From the NCBI GenBank assembly GCA_012861695.1, contig JAAOOA010000086.1:4547293-4611292 (forward strand): a stretch of 64,000 nucleotides of DNA, given 5' to 3'. This DNA is from Trematomus loennbergii. Its lineage: Eukaryota > Chordata > Actinopteri > Perciformes > Nototheniidae. A program made the translations under genes and the position numbers. The notes under the pieces were generated by a model. It made no database searches. It was given only the letters and a program-made list of their open reading frames with translations, and was not told the DNA's origin. Of this stretch, positions 11,520 to 22,855 are shown one piece after another; the first letter of the stretch is position 1, and each line of letters opens with the position of its first letter.

Positions 11520-12457
11520 GAGGAAAACAAAGATGGGATTATGTCAGAAGAGGACTGCCTCGACTGGTTTTTTCCCGCATCTCGCTCACTTAAACTAGTC
11601 ATTCTGTGTTCATTAAGGTTTAAATCAAAGGTTAAACAAGTGAAGGCATGTCAGTAATCCACACCTATAACATCAGATGTGTAAATAATTTCAATTTCAC
11701 AAGATTGAGAACAACTCTCTGTCAAGCTAAATCATTTTACAACAATTCTTTGTCTCTCACAAACATTTTTATTTAGGTTAGAGTTTATTTATCGAAACAA
11801 GCTACTTCTTCTTTCTTTATACTATTATATGCCTGTTAAAAGAAAATTACAATTAAAAAAAATATTTTTAGCACATAAATAATTAGTATTTGTCTAATTT
11901 ATTAGCCCTTCAGGGAATTTGTTTTAATCTTTTTTATGGCTTTAATTTATTATCTGTGCAAATAAAAAAGGGAAACTTAAAGAGTTGTTTACATTCTCTA
12001 AAGATCTCAATGCTTGCCCTGAAGCCCAGTCTGTTAATGCTATTGTTAGTGTCTGAGGTGAGTATAACATTATCACTGCTTCACTTAAAGCTTGGAGGCC
12101 TTTTCTTCCGCTCTCTTCTGGAGGATGACTCATGATCATAAATAAAGTGAACATCTTGTTGAGATGCTGCCAAACAAGCTTTTAGAGATAGTCTACCAGG
12201 TTATAAGATGAGTCATGATCAATCAGGTGATTGGTTTAAACCAAAAATGATTAAAATGTTTTAATGTTTCTCTACTCCTGTTGTTGTAGCTTTCTGTAAA
12301 CGACTGGAGAAATGCTGCTGGCTGATCAACAGAAACATGATAACAACAGGCTGTTTACACATCACACCTCGATGATACAATGGTTTCTAGGCTACATTTA
12401 CGTAGTAACGTTTATATTTAGATTACATTGCAGTGCAAACAAAATACTTATCAGACT
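11520..12457. other. No gene recognised
   Basis: AT-rich intergenic DNA. I see no exon, no terminal inverted repeat pair and no RNA gene. Confidence 0.35.
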
Positions 12458-12490
12458 AAAGGTCCTACACACCAAGCGATTTCGGCGTCG

Positions 12491-12530
12491 ATAGATGTCG
12501 ATAGATGTCGATAGATGTCGATAGATGTCG
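12491..12530 (+). repeat. Tandem decamer ATAGATGTCG, four copies
   Basis: Four perfect copies of ATAGATGTCG near the end of the E5 element. The copy at 28150-29280 has two such units in reverse complement near 29230-29250, so the repeat belongs to the element and varies in copy number. Confidence 0.85.
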
Positions 12531-14029
12531 GGCCGTCGATGAGCGTCGATATAACAGGCTACAGATGCGGGACATATACACCAGAGTTCCCGTTAGAATA
12601 TTTTTTTGCCGGTCAAAATGTCCGTTAAAGTTGAAATCTTCCGAACAAAATTAGAAAAGTGCCGGTCAAAGGTCTTCTTTGTTATTTATGAGCTTTAAAA
12701 CAAATTGATATGATGCGATGTTAAACAAACTAATTATAGTAGATTAACTACATTATTCAAAAGTGTACAGTAATTTACAATAACACGGGAATAATAAACG
12801 GATCACTCTCTCCTTCTCCTGACAGCCGTCAGTATCATGCAGCTCGCGGATCCAGTAATGAGTGACCCACAGTAAAACTAAACGTATCTATAACTAGTTA
12901 GGTAGTTGAGAGGTAATTAAAATAGCAACGTGTGATGTTCTAACCTGAAGTGTGTTTTTGCTCTGCTCGCCTCTGCAGGGGATCATACAGAGCTGCGTGT
13001 CGACTCGTCAGCAGCAGCTGATCTCTCTCTCCGTCAGATTAGACTTTACTTGCGTTTATGTCCATATTGATCAGATCTAGCTAGTTCTAGCTAATGATAT
13101 GACTACCTACTTATTAAAGACACAGGCCCGTTCCAGAACAAAATGACTCAGGGTGCATCTGAGATTAGAGAGGGTACAGTGGTAAAGTGCTATTTTCTTT
13201 AGTGGGGAGTGGACCTAACACCCTCTAGGCGGGTCCTCACCTCCTCTAGGGGGTCCTCACCTCCTCTAGGGGGGTCCGGGGCATGTTCCCCCGGAAGATT
13301 TTTTTTTAAATATTGAAGTTAAAACCATCAATCTGGTGCACTTTGAGAGCAAAATGAAGAGATATATGGATACATCTCACATCCATATGAACAGAACTGT
13401 AAACAGATGTACTTTTTCTTTATGGATATTTTACAAATCACTCCCCTTTTAAGACGAAATGTCTGCATGCATAGCAGAAGATGGCATCTTTTTTACATGA
13501 ATATTCCAGCCAATCTCTATTTTGAAACCATGAGCTGCAAAATGAGCGCCTTACCCCACTGTACAGGCGAGTTGGATACTATTTTAATATACCTGGGCAG
13601 GCTCTGTTTTGCCGAGTTCCTCTGGCACTTGCGGGCCGCTGGGGGTGGCGGTGTTTGGGGCAACGAAGACGGCTGCGGCTGCTCCGTCTCCGTGGGCGCG
13701 TCGGGCGGGAGGACGTTAGTGTCCACGACAGTGGCCGCGGGTAACGTAATGTCCCCATGATCTGAACTGTTTTATTACAGTACCTGCAGTAGATGCAGTG
13801 TTACTGCTGGCGATAAGGCTGGTTGTTTTAACAAATTTTCTGATGTCCATCATTGAGTGCTGTGTAAGCACTTGCAGATGACGAACGCGCACAGGTCACG
13901 CGGCACCTGACATAATAACGTTACTTACCGTTTAATTGACCAATAAATGCAGCAGACAATGTTATTTAACCACAATTACAATTTTTGTATTTCAACTATA
14001 TTCTTCTTCTTCTTATTATTAGTACTACT

Positions 14030-14040
14030 ATTTATTATTA

Positions 14041-14072
<32 letters not shown>

Positions 14073-14073
14073 G
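14030..14073 (+). repeat. (TTA)n microsatellite
   Basis: A run of TTA/ATT triplets with one or two interruptions inside the hAT element. Confidence 0.85.
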
Positions 14074-14369
14074 TTATTATATATGTAATATTTTTCACTT
14101 TTAATTTATTTATTTTATTTTTTCACTTTTAATTTTTTTAATTTTTTTAATTTCAAATGAGGGTGCATAACGACTCAACTGAGGGTGCAATGCACCCTTA
14201 TGCACCCCCGTAGAACCGGGCCTGAAAAGACACCTAAACATAAGCGTCGCTATGCAACCGGGTGAGGCCACAAAGCATTATGCATTTGTTTTACATGCCC
14301 CCGGAACCCCGAGGCATGACCAACAGATCAACGCACAATCAACCCATACAGGACATCTCTTTCTCCACA

Positions 14370-14757
14370 TTAAAGGTGGGGTAGTAAGTTTGAGAAACCG
14401 GCTCGAGATACACTTTTGTTATATTCCGTGGAATGCTCTTAACATCCCGATAGCAATGAATCTTAAGTGCTTTGACAAAAAAATCCATAAATAAATGTCA
14501 TCTGTGGAAGCCGTAATACTGTAAAAAGCACGACCAATCATTTTAGCCGGCCCGGCTAAAATAACTGGATGGCCTACCTGCCTGTCAGCCTTCCATCTGT
14601 GCACAAACTTATCTCGTGCCCTCATTGGTCATGTGCTCGTTCGTGTGTGTTTGAAGGAGGGGCTCTGTAAGGAAGTGGCAGATTTTTTCCGGCTGTGTAT
14701 TTTCAAATTCTAGCACACTCGAGCTGGTTTCTCCGAAATTACCTACCCCACCTTTAA
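14370..14757 (-). mobile_element. TTAA-flanked MITE of 388 bp (family E2)
   Basis: It is bounded by TTAA on both sides and by inverted ends TTAAAGGTGGGGTAG and TACCTACCCCACCTTTAA. It is the reverse complement of the copy at 39235-39622, and both measure exactly 388 bp. The TTAA target suggests mobilisation by a piggyBac-type transposase. It lies inside the hAT element at 12582-14931, so it inserted later. Confidence 0.78.
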
Positions 14758-15372
14758 GTGTTAGACATTAGAATTGACTATTCTTGTCTGTCACATAAGT
14801 GGCGCAACTGATGCGGTATGCGCTAAGGGAAAATAATTTTGACCCGACATTTTGACCGGAGAGATTAGATTTGCCGGTCTTCAGCATATTTTACGGTCAT
14901 AGTCCGGTAATTACCGGCTACGGGAACTCTGATATACACACACACATATATATTTATATAAATATATACAATTTCAGAATCAAAAAGTATGAGAGCACTC
15001 TCATAATAACGTAACACTATCAGAGACTGGATATATCCCCCCCCCCCTCTCTCTGGTCGCTACAATGAGGAAATTAAATTACAGTGCTGGAACGCACACG
15101 CTATTTGTGTTTTGTTTATATCACGCAGTCTGTTCTTCTCTCTCGGTGTATCAGGCAGTCTGTCTTCCGGTTGTTGCCTCTTTTGAATGACGAATACACT
15201 ACTACCGCCGCCTGTTGGTAAGGAGAGTTATCGCCACTCACGCATGCGCAGTTCTTACGTGCAACTTGGCCATCGGCTGAAGCATGGATGTATAATAAGA
15301 AGTGAGGCGACGTGAGCAGACGTGAGCAGACGTGAGAGACGTGAGGCGACGTTCCGTCGAGACCTTTAAGGC

Positions 15373-16036
15373 CCTGACACACCAAGCAGTCACCAGAGAA
15401 CTCGCCAATGCCGACTGTTGCGTCGCCGTGTTCTCCTGCTCTTGGCCATGTGTCGCACTGGAACACACCACAAAGACTTCAGCCGAGCACATACGAACTA
15501 CGCATGCGTGAGTGGCATAACTCTCCTTACCAGCAGGCGGCGGTAGTGTATTCGTCATTCAAATAGGCAACAACCGGAAGACAGAGAAGAAGAACAGACT
15601 GCGTGATCTAAACAAACAACAAATAGCGTGTGCGTTCCATTTTCACTCTCGTCCATCGAAAACATGTTTTGTGCGGTACTGGAGCTATCAGCCATTGGAG
15701 TGTTGCTTGTGGAAGACATTCTCAAGCAACCGTTTCGCTTCTCATGCACTGATTCGCTAGCTGAACAGCCAATCAGAGTGATTTATTTGTACGACTGCCT
15801 GTGGCCGACGCACGGCCGATTCAACATGTTGAATCGGCCGTGCGTCGGCCATGAAAGGCCAAATAAGGCGTGTCACGGCCGACGGTGCGGGACACACCAA
15901 ATTGAGTTTGGGCGACAGGGCACGCTTTGTCGTCCGACTAACGAAAACGGCCGATTTCGGCCTGATGTGTCAGGGCCTATATATATACAGTCATGGTCGA
16001 GACGTGTTCTTTGGTGTCAGTTTGGTGTCAGTTTAC
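15373..16036. mobile_element. TIR element of family E5, direct copy next to the reverse copy
   Basis: It begins AAGGCCCTGACACACCAAGC and an inverse end lies near 15979 (GCCTGATGTGTCAGGGCCT). Beyond it, 15998-16036 holds another E5 edge in reverse (TTCTTTGGTGTCAGTTTGGT). The body (GGCGGCGGTAGTGTATTCGT) is shared with 28150-29280 and is the inverse of 15116-15250, so the two E5 copies lie head to head. Confidence 0.55.
15802..15851. repeat. Perfect 50-bp palindrome
   Basis: Arms of 25 bp with no spacer, centred between 15826 and 15827. The left arm starts TGGCCGACGCACGGCC and the right arm ends GGCCGTGCGTCGGCCA. It lies inside an E5 element. It could extrude as a cruciform and is a likely site of assembly or cloning trouble. 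No host function is implied. Confidence 0.95.
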
Positions 16037-16039
16037 TTG

Positions 16040-18225
16040 AAGAAGAACCAGATCTAAAGGTCAACTGTTAGTAATGAATGGACTGCTTGCAGCCATTATT
16101 ACACTGTCATTTAATTTTAAGTTACTCAAATTAGTGGGCTGCTGTGGGTATTAAACAAGTACTGTGTTTTAATCAGGTGATTTTTAGATGTGTCTTTTAC
16201 TGTTTTGTGGTGTTTGATGTGAATGATATATATATATGTGTTCGAGTACTGACAACAAAGGGAGTTTTTCAAGTTGAAAATCTCTTCTCTTCCCATGCAG
16301 TATATTCTGTTTACGTTTTTTTGCTGTCCTCTGCAAACTACCACCACCCTTCCTCTTATCTTATCATTATTGTGTGAGTATTTGTTTATTCTCTGGTTTC
16401 CACAAAATGACCCATCTTTAGGGAATTGAAACAGTCCTTCCTATTCTCCAGTAGTCGAGTGACAAGGAGGACCATTGAGTCTCTGGCATGGGATATTCCA
16501 AAAAATAAAGCATTAGAATCAAACAATGTGTGGGTGTCACTTTCTAACAATCTAGTGTTTACTGAAAGTGTATAATGGAACTCACTGTGTCATTAATCAT
16601 TATTTTAAAAGTTTCACTTTGTAATTCTGTTAAAAGTGTACGGTTTGATTTGGCAATAATTCAGTTATAAATGTTAGTATTAATAAATGGTTTCTCACTT
16701 ATATGTCAAGTTGTAATTAAGGAATTCGGGAAAGTGATTTTGTACCTTGCAACCCAAAAGATGTTCTTAAAAATCTGATTATGAATTCCAATCCAATCCG
16801 CAATAGTATAGCATTAATTCATCGTAAATCAAGCCATTATTTAAACTTGAAACTGTTTGTTTACTGGCTCTTTGTTGGGAGCAGTGAGATGAGAAAGGGC
16901 TGATTCATTGCCAGCAGTTTAAACGTTTTGTTGGACCAATCAGGAGGCAGCAATCAAGGAAAATGGTCCAATCATGAGGCACCACCTGTTTAACCACCTT
17001 TGCACACTTTAAGAAGAGAGAGAGATCTGACATAATGACCCGGGTCTGGAAGTAGGGATTGTTTCATTCATGAGTTATTGCCGGCCTCACCATGTTGTAT
17101 CTGATCCTCTTAAACTCCACAGCTCAGGCAACTCCACGACCTCCAGCAGGATGGATTTATGAAAACAGTTGCATAATAACAGCACACCTACCACACGTGA
17201 GGGAAGGTCACTACAACATACAGTAAAGCCCTTCTAGGTGTGGGTTATTCTCAGTCATTTCATAATGATCTGATATTTTCTCATTTGATTCATTACGTTT
17301 TATTGGTCTTTAATGAAAGTTGATCAACAGGCTGATGACTGACACAGAAGGGTTAAAGAAACAATACATGGTGTTTACTCTCTTATAGAGTTAAAAAGAG
17401 GACATTTGGGCTTTAATGTTCCAATAACTCAATTTGAACCTACAGTGTTACCTCCCTGTGCACAAAGGGTATATTTCCAGGCTTCTGAGGGATTATTCAT
17501 AAGTCATTATGCTTTCATTGCACCGCATGCATTCTGCACCATTTGCAGTTCATGGAGCGGAGAACGTTTAACAGACAAGAGCTGTTTTGTGCAGAGCTGT
17601 CAAAAACATTTTGCTTCATTCATAACATCTAAAACTTCTGCCACTGTGCTTCTAATGCTACTACCAATAGGAAAGCACTACTTTGTGTTACGGTTCCTGT
17701 CCTGTGTTTGATTTCTTACAGTGAAGTTCAAAGTTCAATTGTGAACTTGGGAACAGCAGTTGAGAAAACAGAACGACCACAGGGTCCATTTGGGAGCTGT
17801 TCATCAGCAAATTATGAGAAACGTTTACGAATCCTTGAAGTGAAGCGATCAGAGAAAAAAAAACTATAACTAATATTTGTTTTCTAAACTTCTTTTATTT
17901 TATTTTAACTCTCTTTAAAGATACATTTGTTCCATAAGTGGTTTTAATTGTATTTGTTTTGCTTAATATAATAAGTATTATTTTGTTTAAAAATGTAATT
18001 TAGTTTAATATAATTATTCAATAATATATTATGATTTATTTTTCTAAATATAAATATTTTTTGCTTAATGATGTGATTTTATTTAGCATTATTTTATTAG
18101 TAAGTAATAGTATATATAATATGTAACTTCTGTTTTCTTAGATTCTTTTTTATTCTTGACAAATATGCATCGATAAAGTTTATTATGGGCTTATCTTTAC
18201 ACTTAAAATGACTCCTGCTTCAGAT
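16040..18225. other. Upstream region of cdk5r1, no gene recognised
   Basis: Largely non-repetitive, AT-rich toward 17860-18170. No exon with splice signals and no TIR pair was seen. Enhancers of the neuronal gene downstream could lie here, but nothing in the sequence read by eye identifies one. Confidence 0.35.
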
Positions 18226-18230
18226 GAAAA

Positions 18231-18431
<201 letters not shown>

Positions 18432-18439
18432 GTGTGGCT

Positions 18440-18943
18440 GCTCAGCCTCTAATGTGAGACATCCCGCTCAGAGGTCGGGACCGATCAGCGGTCAGTAGCT
18501 GCTGACTGAAGTGCTCCGCGTCCGGACTCACAGCTGCACCGGGGGCCGGGATCAGAACCGGGGGAAGTCAGAGGAGACTTTACGCTCCGAGATGGAAAAC
18601 ATTGAAAAGACTCTTTGAAAGTTTACATTTCGGACATGGAGACAGAAGCGAACAGACAAATAATCACAACAACGTCCGCCTGAGGTTCGGTGCAGCGGAG
18701 GATGACACCGGCACCGCCTGGCGAGCACCGACGCGTTGATCCACACTTCCACATCTCTGGAGAAGAGTAGGTCAAAGCAAAGAGCGACTGTCTGCCTGTG
18801 ATTCTGCAGAAGGACCAGCATCCCTCTCTCTGCCAGCTCTGCTTACCGGCTGCGCAAACAGCGCGCTTGTTTTACGCTCCTTTATATCTTTGCACCATCG
18901 CGGACTGCGGCAAAACACAAACCCGGACATCTCGTTCAAACAG
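18440..18943 (+). other. cdk5r1: cdk5r1 non-coding first exon (5' UTR)
   Basis: A GC-rich stretch in an otherwise AT-rich region, ending at 18943 with a strong donor (CAG then GTAAGCG). The matching acceptor TTCCTGTTGCAG ends at 20031. The transcription start is not determinable; the GC-rich block begins just after the GT array. No open frame here continues into the p35 frame, so I treat it as untranslated. Confidence 0.55.
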
Positions 18944-20031
18944 GTAAGCGTCAAAGCAGCCTTAAGTTTGACAGCTATGGAGACGAAATGTTAAGAAAAA
19001 TGTTGCTGTTTTTAAAGTAACAGCGTTTTCAGCTGATTTAAAAAATAGAACATCTTGATAAAGAAGGAAAAAGTGTGCGTAAAATGCTTAAAATGTGCTC
19101 TATTCACCATTTTGGCTCATGCATGGATATATCCTGTTAATAGTTTTAAATCAAGGAATCTTCACGGGTTCCAGAGAATAGTAGGTCATTGATTAACCCT
19201 TTAAAATCCAGTTTATTTCCCTTAGAGCTCGGAACACATTGTCTTATCCTGACTGTGTATCACACATATATTCTGTATAAAACACAACCCTCCAGTCAAA
19301 TATTTTGACAGGAATTTATACACATTTGCCCAAATATTCTACCTAGGATGTTTGGAAACATTAGGATCCCCTCTTTCTAATTGCTTTTGGCTGCACAGGA
19401 TGAGCTTGTAATGGTAGGAGAGGCAGATGTTATTATACTTTACGATATGTGGCTAGAGGTGTAAGAAGTAATATCACAGTGTAGGAATACTCTGTTACAA
19501 ATAAAAGTCATGCAATGCAAATGTTACTCAAGTAAAACTACAAAAGTATTAGCATTAAAATATACTTACAGTACTGAAATTAAAATGACTCATTATGCCG
19601 ATTGGCCGATTTTATTATATTATATATGATATGTTCTGATTATAATTAATGATGTTTTATTTTGTTTATCACAGCTGGTAAAGGCTGAGCATGTTTGAAT
19701 GACTTTGTATGATGTCAGGTGTTACTAAAGTCTTATTTATGTGCTGATTGTATATTTCAAATAATGAATCCCAATCTGCAAAGTAACTAAAGGTATTAAA
19801 TAAATGTAGTGTAAAAGTACAAGTACACTGTAAACTCTGAATTTTAGATAAGAAGTACAAATGAGCAACAAATTAAATGTATTAGAAGTACTAGTATCTC
19901 AAAATTGTACTTAAGTTGTGTACTCGAGTAAATGTACTTAGTTACTGCACTGTTTGTGGCCCATATGGATTTAAAGTGAGATTAGATGTTACTTTACTGT
20001 GTTGTGTTTAAACCCTATCTTCCTGTTGCAG
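18944..20031 (+). other. cdk5r1: cdk5r1 5' UTR intron
   Basis: Inferred from the GTAAGCG donor at 18944 and the pyrimidine-rich acceptor ending CAG at 20029-20031. The intron of about 1.09 kb contains an old hAT MITE (19453-19953) and no coding sequence. Confidence 0.5.
19453..19953. mobile_element. Degenerate hAT-type MITE in the cdk5r1 intron
   Basis: A diverged relative of 6619-7101: it starts TAGAGGTGTAAGAAGTAA and has CTCAAGTAAAACTACAAAAG, TGTTCTGATTATAATTA and, at the other end, TACTCGAGTAAATGTACTTA. The termini are too worn to define a target duplication. Confidence 0.6.
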
Positions 20032-20188
20032 GTCTCTGCAGCCACGCTCGTTCAAACATGACTGCCCTCTTGTCTTCATGCTGTTTCCCTGATGAGAGTT
20101 CACATCTGCTGGATATTAGGAAGTAAAAGAGCTTTGCTACATACTCTCTAAACAGCATCAGCAAGGCAGTATAATCTGTAGACTCACC
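20032..20188 (+). other. cdk5r1: cdk5r1 exon 2, untranslated part
   Basis: The 157 bp between the acceptor at 20031 and the start codon at 20189 contain two upstream ATGs (20058 and 20080), both in short frames. The main start ATGGGC gives the conserved Met-Gly-Thr N-terminus. Confidence 0.5.
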
Positions 20189-21183
20189 ATGGGCACTATC
20201 CTATCCCTGTCCCCCGGCTTTCGGAAGTCAGGCTACTATGACAACCGTCCGGGCTCGCTCAGCCACTACCCGAGCATCAGCAGCCGCTCCCTCAACAGCC
20301 AGAAGAGCGCGGGCTGAAGAGGGGGCAGTCCATCTTCCTCCCGGCGCTGACATGGAAGCGACTCGTGGCTTCAACCAAGAAGAAGGGTAACTCCAAGAAG
20401 GCTCCGGTGGTCAAATGGCCCTCGGGGACCCTCTCAACAACAACAACAACATCAACATCAACATCTACCAAAAGGACCCCTTGTTGCACCTCAACCGCGA
20501 AAATGTGAAGAAGTCGTTGTCCTGTGCCAACCTGTCCAGCTACGAGGGCCCAGCAGGTCTGGGTCTGGGGCTCGGCTACGGCATGGGGCTGGGCCAGGGC
20601 CACGGATACGGCTACAGCAACACAACTGCTCTCCTCTGTGAAAAAAGTTCCCCAAGGGACGGTGACGTCGTCCCCAAAGCGCGTCATCGTCCAGGCGTCC
20701 ACCAGCGAGCTGCTGCGCTGCCTGGGGGAGTTCCTGTGCTGTCGCTGCTACCGGCTGAAGCTCCTGGCCCCCGCCGACCCGGTGCTGTGGCTGCGGGCCG
20801 TGGACCGCTCGCTGCTGCTGCAGGGCTGGCAGGACCAGGCCTTCGTCACGCCCGCCAACGTGGTCTTCGTCTACATGCTGTGTCGAGACGTGGTGGATGG
20901 CGACGTTGTGTCGTCGGAGCACGAGCTGCAGGCCATCCTGCTCACCTGCCTCTACCTGTCCTACTCCTACATGGGCAACGAGATCTCGTACCCGCTCAAG
21001 CCCTTCCTGGTGGAGGCGGGTAAGGAGGCCTTCTGGGACCGCTGCCTCGCCATCATCAATGCAACCAGCGCCAAGATGCTGCGCATCAACGCGGACCCGC
21101 ACTATTTCACACAAGTATTTGCTGAACTCAAGAGTGAGGGCGGCTGCGGCCCTCAGGACTATAGTCGATTGCTGGATCGGTGA
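20189..21183 (+). CDS. cdk5r1: Cyclin-dependent kinase 5 activator 1 (p35), with three single-base frameshifts
   Basis: p35 is the neuronal regulatory subunit that binds and activates Cdk5 at membranes. The N-terminus [11 protein letters not shown] carries the myristoylation Gly2. The order then follows p35: [12 protein letters not shown] and a Lys-rich stretch, NENV-like [17 protein letters not shown], a Gly/Tyr-rich linker, then the Cdk5-binding domain ([66 protein letters not shown]) ending LLDR. Reading needs frame changes near 20308-20313 (one base missing in a G run), about 20420-20428 (one missing in a GGGG run) and about 20630-20645 (one extra). With these the length is about 331 aa, close to the family. 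The Cdk5-binding domain is intact. The human calpain site Phe-Ala after ANLST is replaced by Tyr-Glu, and CRRC reads CCRC. I favour assembly error over a pseudogene. Paralogue a or b was not decided; b seems likelier. Confidence 0.9.
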
Positions 21184-21663
21184 GAAGAACTTTGCTGATC
21201 ACATGCCTTTTTGTACACTCATGCACATGTATACTTGCACACTGAAGCATACATTTGCCTCATCGGATTCCTTTTCTTCTGCTGGAGGAATATCGGCCTA
21301 TCTGTAATACATTTAATGATTCTATCTCTGTTCTCCCTTGCATCTTCAACAAAAAGGAATTATAAACATTCTCCCAAGATAATTGGCATAAAAGAAGCTC
21401 ACAGTTTTGCTTTTCTTTCCTTGTCCTGGAATATCCATCTGAGTTTACTTGAATTGAAGAACCATTTGGCCCATCTGTCCCGTACGTGGTCCCAGCTGCT
21501 TCTCTGGATCTGCACAACCAGGCCTCCTATCCTCTATGAACTTCTCTGAATGTGCTCAATCAGTGCTTAGGACAATAGGATGCCATCATCCCTCCACCAA
21601 TACCATCAAGGATTCTTCAACAGTTGCATTCTAAACGTCGGAGTAGATTCACAGAAGAATAAA
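21184..21663 (+). terminator. cdk5r1: Proximal cdk5r1 3' UTR with polyadenylation signal
   Basis: After the TGA at 21181-21183 an AATAAA hexamer occurs at 21658-21663. Mammalian CDK5R1 has a long 3' UTR under miRNA control, so the real 3' end may lie further down; another candidate is 27714-27719. Which is used cannot be told from sequence. Confidence 0.35.
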
Positions 21664-22855
21664 ACAGACAATATAATCCTCCGAGGCCAAGTTACATTTT
21701 CCAGGGCAACAAGAGGAGACATGTTGACATCCGCTGCTGGCTAAGCCCCATGTGGCAGCAGTGAGAAGTGAGTCAGAGTGACAGGGACAGCTGAGAGGTC
21801 CATGTTAGGTCCTGCTGTGTGGTCAGTAAAGCAGAGCAGAGTTTTGTGGAGCCTTTTGAGGGGCGTCTGGCTTGAGGGGACAGTTGCTGTTTTTTGTATC
21901 GTTACTCATTCGAGCCTGCATCTGTGTTTCCATTTTATCTCAGGAGACTCTCCTGGTGGAAGCATAATTTGAGATGGATGTGTGTGTGTGGGGGGGGGGG
22001 CAGCCATGGTCATCAGCTGTTCGCTCCATCCTTTGTCCCCTGCATCTTGTTGACAGAGCACCCACAGGCTGTGGTATTAATGAGATTAGCAGATTACTGC
22101 AGCCCCTCCCCTCCTCAACCTCTGCCCCCTTCTTGTCCACTCGGCAGCCCTGCAGAGCTTCAGTGGCTAATCCAGGCCAGGCTGGACCGTGCTGGACTGT
22201 AACACACAAACAAACACTTTTACCTTGTTGTGTGCTCTCTATTCACTTTGGTGCATGGATGAAACGTTGCGTGACACACGTGTGCAGCTCAGGGTCCAGA
22301 GCAGAGGCACTGAAGCTCTCAGTTGTTTAAGAGCTTTATTGTGTTTTTGCTGAATTTGTCCCACTTTCTCATCAGTCCCATCCTCATCCTCCTCAACAGG
22401 CCTGTTCTACCTCTCAATCAACCATTGGCATTTTTGCTTCAATGCCTTTAATCTCATCCCGTGTGATTTCATGTGTTTTCAGAGGTAGTCACAGATGAGC
22501 CAAGGTTTGCCATAATTGTTTCACTGAATAATATATGAAGATACAAAAAAAAAGGTTTGCTGGATTTTGTGTCCCAAACATTCAAAAGTTGTTACATTTC
22601 CCAAAAGGACCCAGAAGTTGGCAGATTATGTTTTGGCTGTAATTTAATTTCGAACGCAAAAAATAGTAGATGAACGGGGGAAAGCACAAATGAACTGCAC
22701 ATATTTGCACCAGATTGGTGTGACCGGTTACTAGTTTAACCAAAGATTTTTTCCAATGAAAAAGTGAAATGTAAACCTTTATTTACAAGAAAAAGGCTAT
22801 ATGAAAGAAATTGGTTATATTTAGCTTGTCTCCTTCTCTTTTTATCCTCTTAATG
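21664..22855 (+). other. Possible distal cdk5r1 3' UTR; no gene recognised
   Basis: Mixed-composition DNA directly downstream of cdk5r1. Contains a G-run (21991-22000) and no coding exon. It would be transcribed if the distal polyadenylation site is used. Confidence 0.3.

Larger units (their letters stand above)
12582..14931. mobile_element. Non-autonomous hAT element with a perfect 8-bp target duplication
   Basis: The ends are CAGAGTTCCCGT and its inverse ACGGGAACTCTG. The flanking octamers are identical: ATATACAC at 12574-12581 and again at 14932-14939. An 8-bp duplication with CAG...CTG termini is diagnostic of the hAT superfamily. Subterminal TGCCGGTCAAAATGTCCGTT motifs recur at the other end (CATTTTGACCGG). 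No transposase was recognised in 2.35 kb, so it would need a helper. It holds a (TTA)n run at 14030-14073 and a younger MITE at 14370-14757. Fragments of the same family lie at 24292-24606 and 55979-56105. Confidence 0.82.
12458..15372 (-). mobile_element. TIR element of family E5, reverse, interrupted by a hAT element
   Basis: The left edge TAAAGGTCCTACACACCAAG is the reverse complement of the right edge of the copy at 28150-29280, including the GATAGATGTCG repeats and GTCGATGAGCGTCGA. The right edge, just before 15373, is the reverse complement of that copy's left edge (CGACGGAACGTCGCCTCACG). About 2.35 kb of the interior (12582-14931) is a later hAT insertion. No coding capacity was seen in the E5 part. 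Confidence 0.6.

Noticed and set aside
13407..13760. 117-aa open frame inside the hAT1 element
   Set aside because: Gly/Ala-rich C-terminus comes from a GC-rich patch; no zinc finger or catalytic motif of a hAT transposase.
20491..21114. 207-aa minus-strand open frame
   Set aside because: Shadow of the GC-rich cdk5r1 coding region on the opposite strand.
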